DNA from: Bacteroidota bacterium
GTDB lineage: Bacteria > Bacteroidota > Bacteroidia > Cytophagales > Cyclobacteriaceae
Direction: 5' to 3'
Length of the DNA stretch: 6,991 bases
NCBI GenBank assembly: GCA_023431285.1
Contig: JAEYXN010000207.1
Span: 1 to 6,991 of the forward strand
Part shown: positions 1-5,399 of the stretch, piece by piece
Layout: every line of letters begins with the position of its first letter
Numbering within the stretch: the stretch's first letter is position 1
Program-made: the position numbers and the translations under genes
The notes under the pieces: generated by a model
What the model saw: only the letters and a program-made list of their open reading frames with translations
Told to the model about the DNA's origin: nothing
Database searches by the model: none

Positions 1-890
1 CTGCAATGCGACTCAGTAAAGTTGCTCCTTCACAGGCGCAGACTGTTGTGTCAGGACTTGATCTTTCAGAGTTGATTCTGACAAACGCAGACAACGCAGC
101 TGTTCGTCATGACGCCAACTATCAGAACACCCTGGGTGTAACCCTTAACGGTACTGAAGGCGCGAACTTCTACATGGCCGCACCTTTCGTTAATCACCTG
201 CGCGACACTGATGACCCACGTCTTGCAGCGATCGCTGTCAGATACAAAGGCGCTACTTCTGGTTCTACCCAGACTGCTGACAGGAGAACATCTGATCCTG
301 CAGAACAGGTAGGTATGCCAATGGGTAACGACAACAGCACTATCGGCGCAGCGGCCACCGGTCTTGGACTAGCCAGCTTCTATGATTTCACCCAGGCGGA
401 TCGCAGCCGTGTGATGAAGCTCACTGCACCATTCTTCCTGGTAACAGCGGCTGAAACAAATCTTCTTCTGGCTGAAGCACGTCACCGCGGTTGGATAACA
501 ACAGGTGATGCTGCAGACTACTTCGAAGCAGGGGTTCGTGCTGCTCTTGAGCAGATGGCTCTCTTCGATGCTGGTTCTGCGATCAGTGCGGATGCTATCC
601 AGGATTACATTGATGCAAATCCATTTGATCCAGCTAACGCGCTTGAGCAAATCAATACACAATACTGGATTGCCGCTTTCCCTAACGGGCCGGAAGTATT
701 CGCTAACTACAGAAGAAGCGATTTCCCGGATCTGGCAATCAATCCTTATCCCGGTAAGGAAGTGGATTATATTCGTCGGTTGACCTACCCTGTTTCAGAA
801 GGTTCCGTCAACGAGGCAAATGTTAATGCGGCTATAAGCCGCCAGGGTCCGGATGCTCTTGATACAAGAGTATGGTGGGACAGACCCTGA
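1..890 (+). CDS. SusD/RagB-family outer-membrane nutrient-binding lipoprotein, C-terminal part (5' end outside window)
   Basis: This is the C-terminal ~296 residues of a SusD-like protein; the open frame (first whole codon at base 3) runs in from upstream, and the ATG at base 6 is internal. SusD-like lipoproteins sit on the outer face of the outer membrane, cap a TonB-dependent SusC-type channel and hand it oligomeric or small nutrients. Numbering from the ATG at 6, the segment AMRLSKVAP, a helical TPR-like stretch PFFLVTAAETNLLLAEA (142-158), the segment ALEQINTQYWIAAFPNGPE (212-230) followed by YRR, and the terminal block RRLTYPVSE...NVNAAI...TRVWWD (257-292) are typical of the SusD-like_2 branch (PF12771-type). 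Such proteins are usually about 480-550 residues, so the N-terminal lipobox and roughly 40% of the protein are missing here. A SusC/TonB-dependent receptor gene is expected just upstream. Substrate cannot be told from the sequence, and a hairpin after the stop suggests that its transcription ends before the downstream cluster. Confidence 0.92.
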   Translation, partial: AMRLSKVAPSQAQTVVSGLDLSELILTNADNAAVRHDANYQNTLGVTLNGTEGANFYMAAPFVNHLRDTDDPRLAAIAVRYKGATSGSTQTADRRTSDPAEQVGMPMGNDNSTIGAAATGLGLASFYDFTQADRSRVMKLTAPFFLVTAAETNLLLAEARHRGWITTGDAADYFEAGVRAALEQMALFDAGSAISADAIQDYIDANPFDPANALEQINTQYWIAAFPNGPEVFANYRRSDFPDLAINPYPGKEVDYIRRLTYPVSEGSVNEANVNAAISRQGPDALDTRVWWDRP

Positions 891-925
891 TAGTTAGTTG
901 AGTTTGTTTGGCAGACTGACAGGTA

Positions 926-963
926 TGGACGGCGGACAAGTTTGGGTGTCCGCCGCTCCATTT
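926..963 (+). terminator. Probable factor-independent terminator after the SusD-like gene
   Basis: A perfect 8-bp GC-rich stem GGCGGACA (931-938) / TGTCCGCC (947-954) encloses an 8-base loop. Pairing extends by C930-G955 and, after one bulged C at 956, by TGGA (926-929) with TCCA (957-960), giving a 13-bp interrupted stem. It is followed only by TTT, so the U-tract is weak. Its place 36 bases past the SusD-like stop codon and about 130 bases before the next gene fits termination of the upstream transcript. The remaining 961-1089 holds an AT-rich patch (about 990-1020) but no match to the Bacteroidota -7 element TAnnTTTG that I can find. Confidence 0.55.
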
Positions 964-1089
964 CCTAAGTCGCCTTCGATTCTCTGTCTCATCTCATAAA
1001 ACTTAATAACCATTTACTAAGCCGAAACCTGGAGTCAAAACAGGGAGGCGTGGACTTGTACTGCGCTGTCGGAAAAACTCGAGCTCTCA

Positions 1090-2211
1090 ATGGTAACGAA
1101 ACCTTTTTCAAAAGTACTTTTCATCCTTGCGGCACTCTTCTTTTTACTCTTCATAATATCCACTGTATTTGAATTTCATTCATATGCAGGACTACTTCTC
1201 ACTACTTCTTTTCTGATGCTGGCATTCGGCTTCAGAGGGTATGAGATCCTTAAAGGCTACTCGTTCACAGTAATGATTTTCGCGGCTGTCAGTGCTGCGA
1301 TGTATTATCCGCAACATTTTACAGAAGTGGGAGGGTTTAAGCTTTCCAAGCTGATCGTCCCTCTTATGCAGATCATCATGTTCGGAATGGGAACTGGTTT
1401 GAGTGTACGTGATTTTGCCAGAGTGGTGCGGATGCCGAAAGGTGTTATCGCCGGGGTGATGTGTCATTATCTCATTATGCCCCTTGTGGCGTTCCTGATT
1501 ACACAGCTTCTTTATTTCCCTCCGGAAATTGCAGCGGGTATTATCCTGATTGGAAGCTGCCCTAACGGACTTGCGTCGAACGTAATGACTTATCTGGCGC
1601 GTGCGAACCTCGCGCTCAGCGTAACGCTTACGGCGATCTCGACATTCCTCGCACCTTTCGTGACGCCATTCTTTATGGGGCTTCTCGCCGGGCAATATGT
1701 AGAGATTGATTTCTGGCACATGGCCTGGGATATCACCAAGGTGGTGATCATGCCTGTGACTGCAGGTCTTGCCTTCAATCACTTCCTTCATGGTAAGTTC
1801 AAATGGCTTGATGATATCATGCCGGTAATATCAATGGGTGGCATTGCGCTGATCATCGTTGTGATTACTTCCGCCGGAAGAAACGACTTGCTGGTAGTAG
1901 GACCAAAGCTGATGCTCGCGGTGTTGATCCATAATCTTTCAGGTTACTTCCTTGGATACTGGTCGGCAACGCTCCTTCGTATGGGGGAGAAAGACCGTCG
2001 TACAATCGCTATCGAAGTGGGACTGCAGAACGCGGGTCTTGGATCCGCTCTCGCGCTGGCAATGGGCAAACTGTCGACGGTTGGGCTGGCTGCGGCGATA
2101 TTCGCACCGGTCATGAACATCACAGGGTCAAGCCTTGCATTGTGGTGGCGCAATAAACCGCTACCGGAGGGTGAAAATGTGGTGGAAGAAGAAGTGGTAG
2201 GTCATCATTAA
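1090..2211 (+). CDS. BASS-family (bile acid:sodium symporter) inner-membrane transporter, candidate 2-keto-acid/sugar-acid importer
   Basis: A 373-residue, very hydrophobic protein with about ten membrane segments, beginning with one at about 7-25. Family signatures are clear: GSCPNGLASN (155-164) in the broken core helix, followed by S177/T181/S184 in the next helix, and EVGLQNAGLGSALA (309-322) in the second core helix. E309, Q313 and N164 correspond to residues that bind Na+ in characterised bacterial BASS proteins, so Na+-coupled uptake across the inner membrane is likely. Known family substrates include bile acids but also 2-keto acids (plant BASS2 pyruvate, Salmonella PanS ketopantoate). 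Bacterial members are often about 300-330 residues; the extra length here is in the N-terminal hydrophobic region and a charged tail (358-373, rich in Glu). ATG 1090 is the only start candidate after an in-frame stop at 1018-1020. It heads the catabolic cluster, 52 bases before the next gene, so import of the pathway substrate or intermediate is inferred, not shown. Confidence 0.9.
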   Translation: MVTKPFSKVLFILAALFFLLFIISTVFEFHSYAGLLLTTSFLMLAFGFRGYEILKGYSFTVMIFAAVSAAMYYPQHFTEVGGFKLSKLIVPLMQIIMFGMGTGLSVRDFARVVRMPKGVIAGVMCHYLIMPLVAFLITQLLYFPPEIAAGIILIGSCPNGLASNVMTYLARANLALSVTLTAISTFLAPFVTPFFMGLLAGQYVEIDFWHMAWDITKVVIMPVTAGLAFNHFLHGKFKWLDDIMPVISMGGIALIIVVITSAGRNDLLVVGPKLMLAVLIHNLSGYFLGYWSATLLRMGEKDRRTIAIEVGLQNAGLGSALALAMGKLSTVGLAAAIFAPVMNITGSSLALWWRNKPLPEGENVVEEEVVGHH

Positions 2212-2263
2212 TGCCCGACCTGACTAAAGAAATACTATCGAAAACAAGATCAAGATTATATAT

Positions 2264-3223
2264 ATGAAGACAACTTTTTTAAGGACACGGATGATGGCGG
2301 TGCTGCTTTGCTTTCTCTTTGCACTGCCTGTGGTTGGACAACAGATCTCGCGCGAAGAGCTGATCTTTCTTACTCCGGACTGGAAAGGTGAACGGTTTCC
2401 TGACGGCAGACCAAAAGTTCCGGACGCTATCCTGAACCGTATGAAGCTTGTTACGCTTGAAGAAGCGTGGGCGGTACTCAGAAATGAGAACTTCAAATAT
2501 CAGTACGAAGATGGTTTTATGATGATCAATCCAGACAGTGTCCTTGTTGGTCGTGCAGTTACCGCGACCTTCATGCCTGGACGTCCGGACATTCACCGGG
2601 TTATTGACGAACGCGGACATACACGCGATAAACGTGTAAAGTCACAGAACTCATGGCCCATCGATATGCTCGTGAAACGCGACGTATATGTGGTCGATCA
2701 GTTTGGCGCGCACGTGGATGGTCCTACTATCGGGGATAATCTTGGTAACTCGATTTTTACAAAGACAGGAAACGGAATTGTTTACAATGGCGCGGTGCGC
2801 GATATCAACGGACTTCGCGAAATCGGATCTTTTACTTCGCTGTTCCGCACATACCATCCGTCACATCATTTGAATGATCACAAAGGGTTGTTGAATACCA
2901 CATTGGTGGGAATTAATACACCAACAAGAATAGGAATGGCTACAGTGATGGCAGGCGATGTTGTGCTTGGCCGCGACGGTGGTGTGATCTTTATTCCTGC
3001 GCACCTGGCCGAAAAGGTTGTGAAAACTTCCGAGGTAGTGCGTCTTCGTGACATGTTTGGTCATCAGCGTCTGCGTGAACAAAAGTATACACCCGGACAA
3101 ATTGATACCCGTTGGTCGGACGAGATAGAAAAGGATTTCTCACAGTGGCTGAACGCCAATATGGATAAGCTTCCGGTACCAAAGGAGCAAATTCAGGAGA
3201 TGCTGAAACAACGTACTTGGTAA
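2264..3223 (+). CDS. RraA-like protein (4-hydroxy-2-oxo-acid aldolase / oxaloacetate decarboxylase superfamily) with Sec signal peptide
   Basis: The 319-residue product starts with a classical signal peptide: basic n-region MKTTFLRTR, hydrophobic core MMAVLLCFLFALPVV (10-24) and probable cleavage after VVG (about 25). The mature part carries the RraA/HMG-aldolase fold signatures: GDN at 157-159, YNGAVRD (174-180) and AGDVVLGRDGGVIFIP (230-245). D158 lies exactly 20 residues before R179-D180, giving the D-X20-R-D pattern known from divalent-metal-dependent members that cleave 4-hydroxy-4-methyl-2-oxoglutarate-type substrates or decarboxylate oxaloacetate. RNase E inhibition, the role that named RraA, is implausible for an exported protein. 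At 319 residues it is longer than E. coli RraA (about 160) or HMG aldolases (about 230-240), with an N-terminal extension (about 26-90) and a C-terminal extension. The start is the ATG after an A/T-rich stretch. It ends one base into the next gene (TAATG), so the two are probably co-translated. Automatic annotations sometimes mislabel this family as dimethylmenaquinone methyltransferase. Substrate unknown; a 2-keto-3-deoxy sugar acid is plausible from the context. Confidence 0.88.
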   Translation: MKTTFLRTRMMAVLLCFLFALPVVGQQISREELIFLTPDWKGERFPDGRPKVPDAILNRMKLVTLEEAWAVLRNENFKYQYEDGFMMINPDSVLVGRAVTATFMPGRPDIHRVIDERGHTRDKRVKSQNSWPIDMLVKRDVYVVDQFGAHVDGPTIGDNLGNSIFTKTGNGIVYNGAVRDINGLREIGSFTSLFRTYHPSHHLNDHKGLLNTTLVGINTPTRIGMATVMAGDVVLGRDGGVIFIPAHLAEKVVKTSEVVRLRDMFGHQRLREQKYTPGQIDTRWSDEIEKDFSQWLNANMDKLPVPKEQIQEMLKQRTW

Positions 3224-4536
3224 TGAACTTTAAATCAACATCAGAAATGTCAAATAAAAATTCAAGAAGGGACTTCTTTCGGAAAGCGGCTACCGCTACC
3301 GGTGCGGCTGCAGTAGCGCCGCTATCAATGACTTTTGGAAACGGGCTGGAGAAGGCGGCTGAAAATAATCCGATGCATTCAAAGCCTTCGGATCTTAAGA
3401 TCACCGAAGTGGTATGCGCGTTCATCAGGAACGGGCACGGCTTGTTTGTGAAGATCAACACCAATCAGGGTGTCTATGGATACGGCGAGGGAGTGGATGC
3501 GGTTCCCGGGACCTATCATTTTGTGAAGATGTTGGAGGGACGTATGAAAGGACAAAACCCGATGAATGTTCACAAGCTTTTTGATGAACTCAGAAAGTCA
3601 GGGATCTTTGAAGGGGCTCAGTCCGGGATGTACATTGCTGTGCTCTCTGCAATTGAAACTGCTCTTTGGGATATCGCAGGGAAGGTGCTGAACGTTCCGG
3701 TGTATCAGCTTCTCGGAGGAAAGTTCCGTGACAAGATTCGTGTCTATTGCGATACCGCATTATACCAAAGCAGGCTTCCTACGCCACAGGATTTTGCTGA
3801 GGCTGCGCTGGAAGCAAAGCAAATGGGATTCACCGCGATCAAGTTTGACCTTGACCTGAGGAATGACCCGAAGAAATATGATTTTTATAACTGGACGGCG
3901 AGTCCCGGAGAGCTTAAGCGGATGGTCGATCAGATCACTGCCGCACGCGAAGCGGTCGGTCCGGACATTGACATCTGCTGTGATATGCATGGACGTTATG
4001 ATGCGACCACAGGTCAGCAGGTGGCCAAGCGTATGGAACACCTGAACCTCATGTGGCTTGAGGAGCCGATTCCTGCAGAGAACGTTGAGGCGTATAAAGT
4101 GATTGCAGACTCTACGAGCACTCCAATCTGCGCGGGAGAGAACCTTTACCTTGCGCACGGATTTCGCAGATTGTTGGAACTTGGCGCCGTGGACATCATC
4201 ATGCCTGATCTGCAAAAGGCGGGGGGTCTTGGTGAAGGACAACGTATTGCTAACCTTTCAAGCCTGTACTATGTTCCTTTCGCGCCTCACATGGTAGCGA
4301 CGTTCCTGGGTGCTATGGCATCAGCTCATGTGTGCGCTTCAGTTCAGAATTTCATGATCCTTGAATGGCAGATCTATTTCCATAAAGATCCCATGTTCAA
4401 AGAAATCATTAAATATGACGGGCCGATGATCGAAAAAGGGTTTATTCCGCTGTCGGAGAAGCCAGGTATCGGCGTCGATATCAATGAAGATGCGTTGAAG
4501 AAATATGCAACAGCAGGTTATCCTTTCCTGAAATAA
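3223..4536 (+). CDS. Mandelate racemase/muconate lactonizing enzyme family sugar-acid dehydratase with Tat leader
   Basis: A 437-residue enolase-superfamily protein of the MR/D-galactonate dehydratase type. After the leader, the N-terminal capping domain (about 57-175) is followed by a TIM-barrel with K207 (AIKF), D254-M-H256, the E280/E281 pair (WLEEP) and E306 (AGEN), giving the three Mg2+ ligands, then the D329/H356 dyad (MPD, APH) and E381 (ILEW). This set indicates abstraction of the C2 proton of an aldonate and loss of the C3 hydroxyl to give a 2-keto-3-deoxy acid. The N-terminus has a twin-arginine motif SRRDFFRK (14-21) before an Ala-rich stretch, so the folded enzyme is probably exported to the periplasm, unusual for this step. 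The ATG at 3223 shares a base with the previous stop (TAATG); ATG 3247 (429 residues, preceded by an A-rich stretch) gives a more typical Tat leader and is equally plausible. The KdaD-like enzyme downstream points to a D-pentonate (D-arabinonate or D-xylonate) as substrate; hexonates or L-fuconate cannot be excluded. Confidence 0.92.
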   Translation: MNFKSTSEMSNKNSRRDFFRKAATATGAAAVAPLSMTFGNGLEKAAENNPMHSKPSDLKITEVVCAFIRNGHGLFVKINTNQGVYGYGEGVDAVPGTYHFVKMLEGRMKGQNPMNVHKLFDELRKSGIFEGAQSGMYIAVLSAIETALWDIAGKVLNVPVYQLLGGKFRDKIRVYCDTALYQSRLPTPQDFAEAALEAKQMGFTAIKFDLDLRNDPKKYDFYNWTASPGELKRMVDQITAAREAVGPDIDICCDMHGRYDATTGQQVAKRMEHLNLMWLEEPIPAENVEAYKVIADSTSTPICAGENLYLAHGFRRLLELGAVDIIMPDLQKAGGLGEGQRIANLSSLYYVPFAPHMVATFLGAMASAHVCASVQNFMILEWQIYFHKDPMFKEIIKYDGPMIEKGFIPLSEKPGIGVDINEDALKKYATAGYPFLK

Positions 4537-4560
4537 GATTTAGAAGAAACAACCGAAACG

Positions 4561-5385
4561 ATGAAGATTTTCAGAACGCGCGATGGAATAGTCGTGGAGC
4601 GTGATGCTCAATTTTATTATGTGAATGAAGACTGGGACAGGTTTATCAATGATGACTCCATACACAAGAAGCTGAAAGCCCTGACATCTGTTCCCGGCAC
4701 AACGGGAGGACTGGCAGGAAAACAGATTCTTCCGCCTATCGGTAATCAGGAAGTGTGGGCATGCGGTGTGACGTACCTTCGCAGCAAGGTAGGCAGAGAG
4801 GAAGAGTCGAAGTCTGCCGGCGGCGGTGATTTCTATGCCCGGGTATACGAAGCAGAGCGTCCCGAGATATTCTTCAAGTCTACTGCGCACCGTGTGGTCG
4901 GTCACAACGGGAAGGTCAGAATCAGAAGAGATTCAACCTGGAATGTCCCTGAGCCGGAACTGACACTGGCAGTGACAAGCTCTGGTAAGATCATTGGTTA
5001 TACCATCGGAAACGATATGAGCTCTAGGAGCATCGAAGGTGAGAACCCTCTTTATCTCCCTCAGGCGAAGACATACGACGGGGCTGCTGCGATCGGCCCG
5101 TGTATCTATATTACCGATGGTCCATTGCCGGGGAATACAGCTATACAGATGAGTATCATGCGTGGTGGAAGCGTTGTGTTTGCAGGCAGCGTTGACATCA
5201 ACCAGATTGTGCGTAAGTTTGAGGACCTGGTGTCGTTCCTCTACCGTGAATGTTCGTTCCCTTATGGGAGCCTCGTGATGACGGGAACAGGTATCGTTCC
5301 AGGAAATGAATTTACATTGCAACAAGGTGACGAGATCAGGATAACGATCGAACCAATCGGTACATTATCGAACATCGTCGCGTAG
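4561..5385 (+). CDS. FAH-family 2-keto-3-deoxy-D-arabinonate (D-pentonate) dehydratase, KdaD-like
   Basis: A 274-residue protein with the fumarylacetoacetate hydrolase C-terminal fold. The stretch RPEIFFKST (100-108), VPEPEL (129-134), GYTIGNDMSSR (146-156), ENPLYLPQAK (161-170) and TGTGIVPG (241-248) closely resembles the Sulfolobus enzyme KdaD as I remember it. The KdaD functional residues E114, E143, E145, D164 and K182 map with a constant offset of 12 to E102, E131, E133, D152 and K170 here. The first three of the Mg2+ set are the EPE glutamates and the Asp of NDM. It would dehydrate 2-keto-3-deoxy-D-pentonate to alpha-ketoglutarate semialdehyde. There is no signal peptide, so it is cytoplasmic. 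It lies 24 bases after the MR-type dehydratase and 14 bases before the semialdehyde dehydrogenase, the expected order of the pathway. The ATG has an A-rich leader and no Shine-Dalgarno. Alternatives in this fold are 2,4-diketo-3-deoxy acid hydrolases and acylpyruvases, but the NPLYLPQ region and residue spacing favour the dehydratase. Confidence 0.9.
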   Translation: MKIFRTRDGIVVERDAQFYYVNEDWDRFINDDSIHKKLKALTSVPGTTGGLAGKQILPPIGNQEVWACGVTYLRSKVGREEESKSAGGGDFYARVYEAERPEIFFKSTAHRVVGHNGKVRIRRDSTWNVPEPELTLAVTSSGKIIGYTIGNDMSSRSIEGENPLYLPQAKTYDGAAAIGPCIYITDGPLPGNTAIQMSIMRGGSVVFAGSVDINQIVRKFEDLVSFLYRECSFPYGSLVMTGTGIVPGNEFTLQQGDEIRITIEPIGTLSNIVA

Positions 5386-5399
5386 AGAAAAAGAAAAAC

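Noticed and set aside
1192..1791. A 199-codon open frame on the minus strand opposite the transporter gene
   Set aside because: It is fully antisense to a clear BASS-family protein, is rich in His, Arg, Cys and Lys without any recognisable domain, and is best explained by codon bias of the real gene.
2199..2221. A small inverted repeat AGGTC/GACCT around the transporter stop codon
   Set aside because: Only 5 bp of stem with a 13-base loop and no T-tract; too weak for a terminator and it lies within a probable operon.
2309..2311. Cys16 of the RraA-like protein as a lipoprotein attachment site
   Set aside because: The residues before it are V-L-L, with Leu at -1 instead of Gly/Ala/Ser, and hydrophobic core continues for about nine residues after it; an ordinary signal-peptidase I site after VVG fits better.
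2340..2352. A 13-base match AACAGATCTCGCG shared with 6247-6259
   Set aside because: Both copies encode the same QISR peptide in the same frame, and a 13-base match is roughly expected once in a few windows of this size; no sign of a mobile or regulatory repeat.
2264..3223. Reading the RraA-like gene as a regulator of RNase E or as a menaquinone methyltransferase
   Set aside because: The product has a Sec leader, is about twice the length of RraA and keeps the aldolase-type D-X20-R-D motif; no methyltransferase SAM-binding motif is present.
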